Positions 58,801 through 64,000 are shown, numbered from the stretch's first letter. The stretch: DNA of 64,000 bases from DAONJL01 sp035405645 [NCBI: bacterium] (GCA_035405645.1 DAONJL010000005.1:47449-111448); one strand, 5' to 3'. A program made the numbers and translations. Notes: generated by a model not told the origin, from the sequence alone.

Positions 58801-59089
58801 TAATGAAATAAATGCTGGACCTTATCCAAATCCATATAACATAAAATATCATAAAAATGTGCCATATATTACTTTTGCTGGAGTTCAGGCAAATTCAAAA
58901 ATTAAAATTTTAGATTCAACAGGAAAATTAGTAATTGAATTGAATGAAAATAGTGATAGAGTAATAGAAGGTTATAAATGGGATTTGAAGAATGAAGACG
59001 GTAATTTTGTATCATCAGGAATTTATATTTATATAATGACAACAAAAGATGGTCAAAAAAAGATAGGAAAAATAGGCATTATTCGATAG
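46892..59089 (+). CDS. Giant secreted repeat protein 2 with FlgD-like type IX sorting domain (4065 aa)
   Basis: Paralogue of the protein at 5260-13167. Signal peptide (about residues 3-21), the same cap domain (VIVGTSFYIQAET; QDAIDSKIYKSEKITIVEEG), then about 29 Ig-size repeats with cores such as LTETGKNTGIYRG, KETGRATGIYTG, LLETGIHSGIYRN, VEGSEIYR-like EVGSEIYR and REMGPNDGRYRG. The first seven repeats alternate in the A/B style. A ten-domain unit follows twice in tandem (49805-53920, 53921-57965). The C-terminal domain starts about residue 3973 (AGPYPNPYNIKYHKN) and ends NEDGNFVSSGIYIYIMTTK...GKIGIIR, the FlgD-like sorting signal, shorter than in the first protein and without its extra Ig-like domains. 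Expected extracellular or on the cell surface. Function of the repeats is unknown. Confidence 0.9.
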   Translation: MLRRILFIFLIFLTYINLFSTPSNFDKINVYESTNDSSLFYVIVGTSFYIQAETSYPDTPTLPPSFVILTCTHTSNINDTIYIKLYQDAIDSKIYKSEKITIVEEGKSNSQLNLIGIKENSGETIYFTYGTKYDSLVVAIARLPIQINNLNFYSNSAYTNILSGSVPLNTQLFIEANGLDGNQYTIDTMTITITGKYDSITLTLIESDRNTGKYRNDVTIGPFSSATLKYIKALNVGDTILIRESISNNTSVIYIQASLSPINFYEIKFKESNYTTNKTTKFSNDEIVYIKLIAEDRNVNSLDTVVIVLKNVNTGDTISKIVQEISSGIYQTNFNLGSYTNKTTGYLRVNYGDTIITYVESAVSYCDTNEITRPELPSIINEFKLYFDAGYINQIYDSVSLNSRIYIEAIGLDENALTIDTFSIMVSNDTKYNETINITLTETGKNTGIYRGYIDIDNYSFSALNKIKALVSGDTIGFNESISNNKKIIRIQEPVEPTTIIKLELKNSSYTSIKTDSLVLNEVLYIEMLAVDASIYTSDRARIIIKNNRTSESIYTELIEVSSGIFRGSITLSDYTSQSGGRLKANYGDSISLLKYDNTVTFNTYYLTVPLSPILINNLNFMNSSYSNFSGEKILPNSVLYVEANGLDGNEKTVDTFSIIVNSYLIDGSIETIYVQLTETGNNTGKYRGQFSISYYTSDYYDVIKATIKGETIVIREEINANRDTVVIDYSTTPQTIISINLYRSSNEEAIEVLNNEEIKAVINAIDLNELGIDTTSVRIRNIRNGDSIILTLNETSNNSGRYEGTFYTDNLTNQTTKRIGVNFGDTIVVESLTDISKQDTIFITIPLSPTNIHSIQLMDNTFVRVLDDYINPNVQIGVRLLAEDRNSNYPDTVNVIVANNAYTIVGAETIILTLKETGNNSGDFRDTFVLDNYTYQILKLIKAYKTGDSILVLHLDSGKSDSIAIRETIAPIEIISINVKTDETYMYNYTGEYTDGSYVYIEVVATDLNPYTKDELEVQAYAIRGSDTTSNDVIHVTLKESEANSNRYRGKFKITDLSNDTIDELKVNFGDTIIVEYDVNDSIALKMTVPKKPLTYNELVFTEANYQEKWSSYIQVNFNDNIYVRFTGTDGNSLTIDTVAVKLYCYYMPYTTDYEYILELKETGRATGIYTGSLLLDVIKSPSQGRMKIRQGSYIVMNTIDTFPYHSDTRVIENAQDTLITATPVPPTVFIKVELKKDATFQQVKLSPIMWDEFLYIEAEADKTTSSNLVEDTIAFIIYSSVSDPSNDTFYLLETGIHSGIYRNSSIEVKNINDIGTQRYSNRLEVSSGEWVTIVLLNPTPGGDTLVFMREVAYTITPTRLKRINVYRDNSYSLESKVSTYMSFEPAYRNFYFEVEAYDIDGTITDTMPYANDMLQDTVMLQLVTYYPNGVQRDSMYVTLLETDISSNIFRNWLDVPFLVEEQAIQANQLEGRRGDTIICYGIVDDVNYRAPVELIIQEYKQPSNIRSVRFYTDATYTQELAGTNLLMEDYVYIQVVGLNSASILRDTVAVNLIRQDRDDTPPGDYSDSITIILKETEVGSEIYRVENPEPIPRIYYFRDDASNYLQANALDTIIVFKYGLTLPTDTTQTIPDIEPKDVTRIGFPQSPTSIFVLNVFTDAGYSVAVGDTGVVAIDATLYLEVRGDAGNNVIMDTTLLIIRNNTKGEQIRVVLREMGPNDGRYRGIMSLKPATNDTLDELGVDLGDQLVIRVYGDGRGAEDTTVSISIPDISYPKIIYVTQNSLPIVINNIKFKDSEFNQTITQLGGKVREKDNLYIEVNAEDANPQLPDYLYVWLFTVSNNVTPIFYVDPNNYDNFGITNANSYLKLKLTESNKNTGKFQGICAIRDYQDTNQKFIAAFQSDSIFAIVRDTADTYKIIVDTISVATNQVLTYITFLNFRTSDYENDWGTYATFSDNLYLMLFGDIGSPVIPDEVEVIVYRIRAGQTTYSDSITIKLVETGAQTGEYRGRLNLAQSPTDVTRYDAVPPIFAIDDGDTLYLKWKDGFDWASPTSTLLPSDSVIITGGLAPISPTQIMTVRITEDNRYIDAVDTESTRILPTDYVWVEVIARDANPLTIDTTAVIAENPGYGESIIVELRETSKAAGEYQGFFKLDVVTNQSLGTLRAGLNDTIIVQSVTLPDPTGWTRRWQIHTIINRPPTKVNSIHFMTSDFNNILPSNVLPNSVMYIQLDGEDAGPNWKDTTVVYVTSNKDTTGIEIVLEESAINSGKYRGTFELKSFSQQFNKYINAYELNDVIVVSETRPVYLGLAPSNIGWWYNGTNMIFNGIQWIYRYDTVSVDISMSPDKIVAVRIKDDATYEKDRYLEVGLNDVLYIEVVGEDKNPVSADTTEIRAVATKQSNFYDPSIINFIEVILRESGPNTSKFRGSFKVTDLTNNTIDELGVTYGDTIFIYSTTDTTVFTSIKVAVLSKPTKMNQLIFTDASYTKPINHAEQVKYGDYLYIKFTGDDGSPFTVDTVAVLVSNTRGDTNQYGTGENQLFVDLVETGKNTGIYTGNVLLGQTKNQIEYWLNTQLNGFIIVEPADTSYWQAGPIGYNQLYGDIVQTATLKTPKEIFSIKLMNSDFSSIKMSPIMWDQYLYIEAEADKLSSSNLLADTVAIIFRGTHDGNNNEITLLETAIHSGIFRNSEIYVKNIADVGITNLLPQRLEVYRGDTVEFISTDPAGYRVTFEVADYISPKRIKKLYLYRDSSYSQYVSDLFVSYEERYKNLYFFAEAWDLDGLSTDTYPYANDELPDTFNLILKNKNGDVIKITMTETGNNTNLYKNTITNDIPFVVETIQPAPAIYAERGETIVVYADVVGTYSGDTYPIELIVQQYKQPTIKAVRFFTNSSYTQELNRLNLNIEDRLYPQVIGEGSASILKDTITVLIKSSSSYGTDTYIRVLLTETEVGSEIYRVTTPELIPLIYYRTDDNYNYIYANKGDTIEVYPEDQSYPRQYPYWDFTYIALPQSPDRTYTINVFTDATYTNSTLYKEVARDAYLYFEVRGDIGNNILIDTTMIALNKMGSNDTIYIELTEIGPAQGVYRGFARLGDVSNITQKILGVNYGDTVIITSLKGVNLAPPLFSPPPVILVVVSNKNPNLINSIRFKNANYSALLSENLLNNGTLSKVLNRTKLYVELNGEDASPLLQEFTTENFVRIFSYNPNYLFQIDAATQKPCIYNKIANETYQLDSTNAINQSEGHISLTLWETDKNTGQYRGDVNLSTVNDTYKVLLKADTGYTIVVWCKDSLGNIYFDTAIVADFEEPKYITSLQFMEADYQNILNREVTFGEVLNIELFGDIANTLLADIAVVEVINLRSGDKVEITLKETGLTTGFYRGIVALSELPTIPTNIYAIPPILNVDGGDTILLQWKKNPQSETDIVKVIVPIPKPPNNIKEIAIYKASDYAIPYGKYEIPINSTLYIQAIEEDTYSNPAVIDTIALYITNDMLVLDTITVILTETTMNSRLYRGVAYLTENITNETQDKIKATFGTKLTFIPYISDSSAYYLHSKVDSAVYYVANLLRPKSINQITFMESDWSRPLIYPPLYGDRLHIQVDGEDANPLFPDKFNLAICSFYRVGSSIVMRADTFLIEMTETDKNSGVYRAELDIFRVSFPTATPPQIKAFSGDSIVVTDTITNKSASIEVKDSLEPNDVQELNFIYPNTEITMLEEEFDLEYIGIEATAFDANYRVRDKINLAVKIYSETNVLKDTKTITLTQIDNTSIFYRHIIKLVEDYTIEQTDTSYTEIKVQRGDTIIIIWSPPVNAPIWADTKILSKKVAVFNPPDEVEIKVYKYINGNRVSLENFNYEFDEGDTLLFEAIETSNSLSSKWVRDTVSIQIITYNPTALQSAPKKYVPLTGGIINTKNYTLTETTKSSKIYRVELFITNDPAKAGDTNVIYGVTSGDVLLVYLEIQSNQLVLSAGRFRPRNEINAGPYPNPYNIKYHKNVPYITFAGVQANSKIKILDSTGKLVIELNENSDRVIEGYKWDLKNEDGNFVSSGIYIYIMTTKDGQKKIGKIGIIR
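49805..53920 (+). repeat. Ten-domain higher-order repeat, copy 1
   Basis: Ten consecutive domains, beginning near VKTDETYMYNYTGEY and ending before MSPDKIVAVRIKDD. Its domains pair in order with those of copy 2: TGIYTG, SPIMW...EADKTTSSNL, YRDNSYS, KQPSNIRSVRFYTDATY/EVGSEIYR, FPQSPTSIFVLNVFTDAGY, a domain with an Asn-rich insertion, a domain ending AVPPIFAIDDGDTLYLKWK, and others. Confidence 0.75.
53921..57965 (+). repeat. Ten-domain higher-order repeat, copy 2
   Basis: Begins near VRIKDDATYEKDRYL and contains, in the order of copy 1, TGIYTG, SPIMW...EADKLSSSNL, YRDSSYS, KQPTIKAVRFFTNSSY/EVGSEIYR, LPQSPDRTYTINVFTDATY, a domain with an insertion (NYLFQIDAATQKP), and one ending AIPPILNVDGGDTILLQWK. 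Unit length is about 4.05 kb. Confidence 0.75.
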
Positions 59090-59095
59090 AATAAA

Positions 59096-59116
59096 TGTTA
59101 ATAAAATATATTAACA
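59096..59116 (+). promoter_or_regulatory. Perfect 8-bp inverted repeat after giant gene 2
   Basis: TGTTAATA at 59096-59103, a five-base loop, and its exact complement TATTAACA at 59109-59116. It lies seven bases after the giant gene's stop and 37 bases before the pfp promoter. No run of T follows, so it is a weak terminator candidate; it could also be a protein-binding operator. Confidence 0.3.
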
Positions 59117-59152
59117 ATTTCCAGAAAATAAATCAAAAGAAAAAATTTTATA

Positions 59153-59181
59153 TTGACAATAAATTATTATAAAAATAAAAT
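59153..59181 (+). promoter_or_regulatory. Candidate sigma-70 promoter of pfp
   Basis: TTGACA at 59153-59158, an exact 17-base spacer, TAAAAT at 59176-59181. The leader would be about 30 bases and carries a GAGGAGG Shine-Dalgarno sequence before the ATG at 59218. Confidence 0.6.
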
Positions 59182-59217
59182 ATATAAAAAATTAAATCAG
59201 AGTGAGGAGGAAAGAAA

Positions 59218-60435
59218 ATGAAATTAGAAGGAAAAGTAGTTGTAGCGCAGGGTGGCGGTCCAACTGCTGTAATAAATCAAAGTCTGGTTGGTGTAGTTTT
59301 AGAAGCACGAAAATTTCCACAAATCACAAAGGTATATGGTGCAGAGTATGGTGTTAATGGAATAATAAATGAAAATTTTTTAGATTTAACACAGGAAACA
59401 ACGCATAATTTAGAACAGGTTGCAATGACACCATCATCAGCATTATTGTCAACTCGCGATAAACCTGATAAAAAATATTGTCTTGAAATATTTAATGTTT
59501 TAAAGGCTCATGAAGTTCGTTATTTTTTTTATATTGGTGGCAATGATTCAGCAGATACTGTAAAAATTGTAAATAGTTACGCAAAGGAAGCAGAATATGA
59601 ATTGCGTTGTATTCATATACCAAAAACAATTGATAATGATTTAATGATAAATGACCACACACCAGGTTATCCATCTGCCGCAAGATTTGTAGCACAGGCT
59701 TTTATTGGTGCAAATTTAGATAATCGTGCTTTACCTGGTGTATATATTGGTGTTGTGATGGGACGACATGCTGGTTTTTTAACTGCTGCTGCTGGTTTAG
59801 CTCAGAAATATCCTGATGATGGTCCTCATTTAATATATATACCAGAAGTTCCTTTTGATATAAATAAGTTTATTGAAGATGTAGTAAATATTTATAATAA
59901 ATATGGAAGATGCGTAATAGCAGTATCAGAAGGCATTCAGGACGAAAAGAATGTTCCAATTGTTACAAAATTAAAACCAGTTGTTGAAAAAGATGCGCAT
60001 GGTAATGTTCAATTATCAGGCACAGGTGCATTAGGTGATTTATTATGTGACCAGATAAAAGCAAAGACACAAATAAAAAGAGTTCGTTCAGATACATTCG
60101 GCTATTTACAGCGTTCTTTTATTGGTTGTGTCAGTGATGTTGATTTACATGAAGCCAGAGAGGTTGGCGAAAAAGCAGTTCAATATGCAATGTGGTATAA
60201 TAAAGATGGTTCAGTAACAATACATCGAACAGGTTTTTATTCTGTTGATTATAGATTATCAAATCTTGATGAGATAGCAGGTAAGACAAAACATATGCCA
60301 CCAGAATTTATAAATAATGAAAAAAATCATATTACTGATGCTTTTAGATTGTATTTAAGACCATTACTTGGTTCAGGTTTTCCAGCAGCACATAGAATCC
60401 GAGCACCAAGAGTAAGAAAGTTATTACATAAATAA
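59218..60435 (+). CDS. Pyrophosphate-dependent 6-phosphofructokinase
   Basis: Phosphorylates fructose-6-phosphate with PPi, reversibly, in glycolysis/gluconeogenesis. AQGGGPTAVINQSLVGVV at the N-terminus, IGGNDSADT near residue 107 and PKTIDNDL near 135 (the Lys and Asp that select PPi over ATP), and VVMGRHAGFLTAAAGLA follow the PPi-PFK pattern; the allosteric pattern of ATP-PFK is missing. 405 residues is normal for this subgroup. A strong leader and promoter precede it. With pgi (29733) it gives the upper glycolytic route. Downstream is a patatin gene on the same strand. Confidence 0.92.
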   Translation: MKLEGKVVVAQGGGPTAVINQSLVGVVLEARKFPQITKVYGAEYGVNGIINENFLDLTQETTHNLEQVAMTPSSALLSTRDKPDKKYCLEIFNVLKAHEVRYFFYIGGNDSADTVKIVNSYAKEAEYELRCIHIPKTIDNDLMINDHTPGYPSAARFVAQAFIGANLDNRALPGVYIGVVMGRHAGFLTAAAGLAQKYPDDGPHLIYIPEVPFDINKFIEDVVNIYNKYGRCVIAVSEGIQDEKNVPIVTKLKPVVEKDAHGNVQLSGTGALGDLLCDQIKAKTQIKRVRSDTFGYLQRSFIGCVSDVDLHEAREVGEKAVQYAMWYNKDGSVTIHRTGFYSVDYRLSNLDEIAGKTKHMPPEFINNEKNHITDAFRLYLRPLLGSGFPAAHRIRAPRVRKLLHK

Positions 60436-60450
60436 AAGTTTATAAATGAA

Positions 60451-61251
60451 ATGTTTAAAATAGGATTATGTTTATCTGGTGGCGGTGCTAAAAGTATTGT
60501 TTATATTGGTTTATTAAAGGCATTAGAAGAAGAAGGAATAAAATTATCAGTTTTAAGTGCAACATCAGCAGGTGCTTTAATTGGTGCATTATATTCTGTT
60601 GGTTATAGTATTAATGAAATAGAAAAAATAGCAGTTAGTTTAGCTGAATATAGTTTAACAAGTATATCAATTTTTCCTAAAAAATCATTATTTGATAATA
60701 AAAATTTTTTAAAGTTTTTAGAGCAATATTTGAATAATAAATATTTTGAAGATTGTAAAATTCCGATTTTTATCACAGCAACTGATTTATTAAAAGGCGA
60801 AGAAGTTATTTTTAGTAAAGGCGAATTAAAATTAGCTGTTCTGGCATCCTGTTCTTTTCCTGCTATTTTTCCTCCTGTTAAATATAATGACTATTTATTA
60901 GTTGATGGTGGTGTTTTAAATAATACACCGACTGATATATTAAAAAAAGCAAAAATGAATTTTATAATTACTGCTGATACATACACTTATGAAGAAAAAG
61001 AAGAATATGATAATTTATTAAAAATATTATTTCGGAGTTATCAGTTAATTGATAAAATGAAGATAAAATTTTCACTAAAAAAGGCTGATTTTATTTTAAA
61101 ACCAGAGTTAGATGAAATTGGTTTGACTTCATTGAAAGAAGCAAAATATATAATATTAAAAGGTTATGAATCTTTTCAGCGACAGAAAAAAGAATTTTAT
61201 AAAAAAATTAGAAATTCAAAAATAAAATATTATTTGCAGTTTGGATTGTAG
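60451..61251 (+). CDS. Patatin-like phospholipase
   Basis: Serine lipid acyl hydrolase. The oxyanion motif is LSGGGAKSIVYIG (residues 8-20), the nucleophile is Ser39 in SATSAGALIGA (the usual GxSxG is here ATSAG), and the second catalytic Asp is in LLVDGGVLNNTP near residue 152, so the Ser-Asp dyad is complete. 266 residues with no signal peptide, like the RssA/YchK group of cytosolic enzymes. Substrate unknown. 15 bases after pfp; likely the same transcript. Confidence 0.88.
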   Translation: MFKIGLCLSGGGAKSIVYIGLLKALEEEGIKLSVLSATSAGALIGALYSVGYSINEIEKIAVSLAEYSLTSISIFPKKSLFDNKNFLKFLEQYLNNKYFEDCKIPIFITATDLLKGEEVIFSKGELKLAVLASCSFPAIFPPVKYNDYLLVDGGVLNNTPTDILKKAKMNFIITADTYTYEEKEEYDNLLKILFRSYQLIDKMKIKFSLKKADFILKPELDEIGLTSLKEAKYIILKGYESFQRQKKEFYKKIRNSKIKYYLQFGL

Positions 61252-61269
61252 TAAATTAATAAATTGTAT

Positions 61270-61299
61270 TTGACAAATAATAATTAAAGAAAGTAATTT
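61270..61299 (+). promoter_or_regulatory. Candidate sigma-70 promoter of ptsH-ptsI
   Basis: TTGACA at 61270-61275, an 18-base spacer and TAATTT at 61294-61299. Transcripts would have a leader of about 60 bases containing the GGAGAG Shine-Dalgarno sequence before the ATG at 61368. Confidence 0.4.
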
Positions 61300-61367
61300 T
61301 TTAAAAGTAAAATTGTTTATGAAAAAAATTTATATTAAAATTATTATAAAGGAGAGTGAAATAATTA

Positions 61368-61640
61368 ATGATAATTGAGGAAGAAGTGGAAGTAATAAAT
61401 AAAATGGGTTTACATGCTCGTGCGGCAGCAAAACTTGTTCAATTAACAAATAGATTCAAATCAGATATTATTATCAGTTTAAATGATTTGCAAATAAATG
61501 GTAAAAGTATAATGGGAATAATGTTATTAGCAGCGACAAAAGGAACGAAATTAAATATAAGTATAAATGGCGATGATGCAGAAGAGATGATGAAAAGTAT
61601 AAAAGAATTATTTGAAAATAAATTTGGTGAAGAGGAATAA
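61368..61640 (+). CDS. ptsH: Phosphocarrier protein HPr
   Basis: Receives phosphate from enzyme I and passes it to EIIA proteins. KMGLHARAAAKLVQL contains the phosphohistidine (His16) and NGKSIMGIMLLAA the regulatory serine (Ser47), so control by HPr kinase is possible. 90 residues is usual. ptsI starts just after the stop. No PTS permease gene is in the window; the EIIA at 18478 is a likely partner. Confidence 0.95.
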   Translation: MIIEEEVEVINKMGLHARAAAKLVQLTNRFKSDIIISLNDLQINGKSIMGIMLLAATKGTKLNISINGDDAEEMMKSIKELFENKFGEEE

Positions 61641-61641
61641 A

Positions 61642-63426
61642 ATGAGTGAAAAAGAATTAAGTGGAATTGTAGCTTCATGGGGTATTGTAATTGGTGAAGT
61701 AAAAATATATAAACAACCAAAAATTGAGATTGAAAAAAGACAAATCTTAGATAATGAAATAAATAATGAAATAATTAGATTTAATGAGGTAATTGAAGAG
61801 GCAAAAATTCAATTATTAAACATTAAAAAAGAAGTTAGCGAAAAATATGGTGAAAAAGAAGCAGAAATTTTTAATACACAATTATTAGTTTTGCAGGACC
61901 CTGTTTTTTATGTTGAAGTAATAAATAAAATAAAAAGGCAGAAATATAATGTTGAATGGATAGTTCAAGATGAACTTAAAACAATTTTTGAATCATTTAC
62001 ATCATTACAGGATCCATATATGCGTGAACGCGCTTCTGATATTTATGATATTGGCAATCGAATATTAAAATTATTAACAAAACAAAATATAGAAAATTAT
62101 CAAATATTTAAAAATAAGATAATAGTAGCAGAAAATCTAACACCATCAGATACAATTAAATTAATAAATCAAAACATAAAAGGAATAATAACAGAAAAAG
62201 GCGGAAAAAATTCACACGCAGCAATAATGGCAAGTTCCTTAAAAATTCCTGCTATTATTGGCATAAAAAAATTATTAGATACAATAAATGATGGTGACAC
62301 AATTATTCTCAATGCTATTCATGGAAAAGTAATAATAAATCCAGAAAAAAATACTATATCACGCTATACAAAAATAAAGAAAAAATTTGATTCAATTGAA
62401 GCAGAAATATTGAAAAATAAAGATTTAGAATGTAAAACAAAAGATAATAAAAAAATAATTATTTCTGCTAATATTGGTTTATTGGAAGAATTGCCAACAT
62501 TAAATTATTATGGTGCAGACGGAATTGGTTTATTAAGAACTGAATTTTTATATATGGATAGAATAACAATGCCATTAGAAGAAGAACAATTTAATGCATA
62601 TAAAAAAATTGTTCATCATTGTTTTCCAAATAAAGTAGTTATAAGAACACTTGATATTGGTGGTGATAAATTAATTTCAATCAGAGGTTTAAATTATTCA
62701 CCTGAAATTTCAAATTTACTTGGTATTCGTGGTATTAGATTAAGTTTGCGAGAGTTAGATTATTTTAAGCAACAAATTAAAGCAATTTTGCGTGCTTCTA
62801 TTTATGGAAATGTTTATATTTTATTGCCAATGGTTAGTGTAGTGGAAGAGTTATTACAATTTAAAACTTTTATCGAAGAAATAAAATATGAAATGAAAAA
62901 ACAGGTAATACCTTTTAATGAAAATATTAAAATTGGCGTAATGATTGAAATACCTTCTGCTGTTTGGTTAGCAGAAGAATTCGCAAAAGAATGTGATTTT
63001 TTAAGTATAGGAACAAATGATTTATTGCAATATACTTTTGCTGTAAGTAGAGATACAGAAGAATTAAGTTATTTGTTAAAACCAAGACATTCAGTAATAT
63101 TAAATTCAATAAAATATATTGTAGAATCAGCACATTTACATAAAAAAACAGTATCAGTTTGTGGAGAAATGGCAAATTCATTAGTTAATTCTATTTTGTT
63201 GGTTGGTCTTGATGTTGATGAATTAAGTATGACACCAATGTATATACCTGATATTAAGGCATTATTAAGAAATATTAATTATAAAGAAGCAAAACAAATA
63301 GTAAATGAAATATTAAAATTAAAAAAGACAAATGAAATTGAAAAGTATATAAAAGAAAAAGTAATTAAATATATAAAGATGATTTTGCCAGAGATAAGTG
63401 AAATCCGAGATGAGAATGTAATGTAG
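61642..63426 (+). CDS. ptsI: PTS enzyme I (phosphoenolpyruvate-protein phosphotransferase)
   Basis: Takes phosphate from PEP and gives it to HPr. The active His is in GGKNSHAAIMASSLKIPAI (near residue 191), and the PEP-binding barrel has LRTEFLYMDR, IRTLDIGGDK, LGIRGIRLSL, MIEIPSAVWLAEEFAKE and CGEMANS with the catalytic Cys. I chose the ATG at 61642, which follows a GAAGAGGAA site and directly precedes SEKELSGIVASWG, the conserved start; an upstream in-frame ATG at 61612 lies within ptsH. Length about 595 residues is normal. Confidence 0.95.
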   Translation: MSEKELSGIVASWGIVIGEVKIYKQPKIEIEKRQILDNEINNEIIRFNEVIEEAKIQLLNIKKEVSEKYGEKEAEIFNTQLLVLQDPVFYVEVINKIKRQKYNVEWIVQDELKTIFESFTSLQDPYMRERASDIYDIGNRILKLLTKQNIENYQIFKNKIIVAENLTPSDTIKLINQNIKGIITEKGGKNSHAAIMASSLKIPAIIGIKKLLDTINDGDTIILNAIHGKVIINPEKNTISRYTKIKKKFDSIEAEILKNKDLECKTKDNKKIIISANIGLLEELPTLNYYGADGIGLLRTEFLYMDRITMPLEEEQFNAYKKIVHHCFPNKVVIRTLDIGGDKLISIRGLNYSPEISNLLGIRGIRLSLRELDYFKQQIKAILRASIYGNVYILLPMVSVVEELLQFKTFIEEIKYEMKKQVIPFNENIKIGVMIEIPSAVWLAEEFAKECDFLSIGTNDLLQYTFAVSRDTEELSYLLKPRHSVILNSIKYIVESAHLHKKTVSVCGEMANSLVNSILLVGLDVDELSMTPMYIPDIKALLRNINYKEAKQIVNEILKLKKTNEIEKYIKEKVIKYIKMILPEISEIRDENVM

Positions 63427-63443
63427 TTATTTTACTTTTCTTT

Positions 63444-64000
63444 ATGATTATAAAATACATTTTGAAAAGATTGGTTCAGGTTATTCCTACAATATTTGGT
63501 ATTATTACTTTAATATTTTTTTCAATTCATTTAATTCCAGGTGACCCTGTTGATATTATGCTTGGCGAAAATGCTTTACCTATAGCAAAAATGGAATTGA
63601 AAAAAAATTTGAATTTAGATAAACCAATAATAGAGCAATACTTAATTTATTTAAAAAATATTATTTTCTTAAATGCAGGTAATTCAATTTTTTCACATCA
63701 ACCTGTTTTTAAAGAAATATTAGCACGCTTTCCTGCAACTTTGCAATTAACCATTCTTTCAATTATCATAGCAATAATTATTGCTTTGCCACTTGGAATT
63801 ATTTCTGCTGTTAAAAAAGATTCTTTTATTGATTTTTTTTCAAGAATTCTTTCTTTATCAGGTATTTCAATTCCAAATTTCTGGTTAGGTCCAATGTTAA
63901 TCATTTTGTTTTCTATCTGGCTTAATCTTTTACCAGTTTCAGGCAAAGATAATTTTTTATCATATATTTTACCTGCTTTAACTTTGGGTTCACATTTAGC
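63444..64000 (+). CDS. DppB-family oligopeptide/nickel ABC transporter permease (cut by window edge)
   Basis: ATG at 63444, open to the window edge (185 codons). MIIKYILKRLVQVIPTIFGI with a leading basic helix, FFSIHLIPGDPVDIMLGE, NLDKPIIEQYLIYLKNI and ISIPNFWLGPMLIILFS match inner-membrane permeases of the DppB/OppB group; the first membrane helix, the conserved PGDP loop and three further helices are present. The EAA loop lies outside the window. It begins 18 bases after ptsI. Confidence 0.85.
   Translation, partial: MIIKYILKRLVQVIPTIFGIITLIFFSIHLIPGDPVDIMLGENALPIAKMELKKNLNLDKPIIEQYLIYLKNIIFLNAGNSIFSHQPVFKEILARFPATLQLTILSIIIAIIIALPLGIISAVKKDSFIDFFSRILSLSGISIPNFWLGPMLIILFSIWLNLLPVSGKDNFLSYILPALTLGSHL

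Noticed and set aside
5260-59089. The idea that the giant repeat frames are assembly artefacts or several fused genes
   Set aside because: Both have a signal peptide at one end, a sorting domain at the other, and continuous frames with no internal stop across thousands of codons. Repeats are diverged, not identical, which argues against collapsed or chimeric assembly.
61612-61641. ptsI start at the upstream ATG at 61612
   Set aside because: It lies inside ptsH and lacks a ribosome site, whereas 61642 has one and directly precedes the conserved sequence.
1-64000. CRISPR arrays, transposases, integrases or tRNA/rRNA genes
   Set aside because: No run of short direct repeats with unique spacers, no DDE or tyrosine-recombinase motif, and no cloverleaf or rRNA-like segment was noticed in the intergenic gaps, all of which are under 150 bases.
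1-64000. Alternative genetic code (UGA as amino acid)
   Set aside because: TGA serves as a normal stop in genes such as corA and miaB, whose conserved C-termini end there.

Overview
The window is AT-rich chromosome (very low GC) from an uncultured-looking diderm bacterium. Evidence for an outer membrane: KDO transferase (waaA) and CMP-KDO synthetase (kdsB), an MlaF-type ATPase, lipoproteins, and a PorV/PorQ-like outer-membrane barrel. The cell is probably flagellated (a Maf/DUF115 flagellin glycosyltransferase-like gene beside fliS and a possible FlgN-like chaperone) and uses cyclic-di-GMP (one HD-GYP and one GGDEF protein). Glycolysis looks PPi-dependent (pfp plus pgi). The standard genetic code is used. 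Genes are packed tightly, with no intergenic gap over 300 bases and no tRNA, rRNA, CRISPR or transposase that I could see. The phylum cannot be fixed from this window. C-terminal FlgD-like sorting domains with a PorV homologue fit Bacteroidota/FCB-type or similar candidate phyla that use type IX secretion.

Layout. 0-5.2 kb: start of a B12-binding radical SAM gene (minus strand), an M48 TPR lipoprotein protease, a frameshifted TMTC-like membrane glycosyltransferase and a YfhO-like membrane protein (minus). 5.2-14.1 kb: a 2635-residue secreted repeat protein followed immediately by a PorV/PorQ-like barrel. 14.1-16.4 kb: corA-hisS (minus). 16.4-21.6 kb: an envelope operon waaA-kdsB-ptsN-like-acetyltransferase-mlaF-dtd-SH3 protein. 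21.7-33.6 kb: small membrane protein, CBM48-GH63 enzyme, an unknown gene, miaB, Maf-like, fliS, FlgN-like, holB, pgi and two CNNM/CorC paralogues. 33.6-41.5 kb: small membrane protein, class I fumarase alpha subunit, LOG protein, GAF/HD-GYP, PBP1A, small coiled-coil lipoprotein and RNase R. 41.5-43.3 kb: REC-REC-GGDEF (minus). 43.4-46.8 kb: argG, unknown, hisI, hisG. 46.9-59.1 kb: a 4065-residue paralogue of the first giant protein. 59.2-64 kb: pfp, patatin, ptsH, ptsI and the start of a DppB-like permease.

The outstanding feature is the pair of giant paralogous secreted proteins, together 20 kb of 64 kb. Both have a signal peptide, a shared N-terminal cap, about 16 and about 29 Ig-size repeats carrying a variant of ETGxNTGxFRG, and a C-terminal FlgD-like sorting domain. 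The repeats form alternating A/B dimers. A distinctive run of six domains occurs once in the small protein and twice in the large one, and the large protein appears to hold a tandem duplication of a ten-domain, roughly 4.1 kb unit. Both giant genes, and at least two other genes without Shine-Dalgarno sequences, have promoter-like elements so close to the start codon that their transcripts would be leaderless or nearly so. Housekeeping genes such as argG, pfp and ptsH have ordinary leaders with Shine-Dalgarno sequences.
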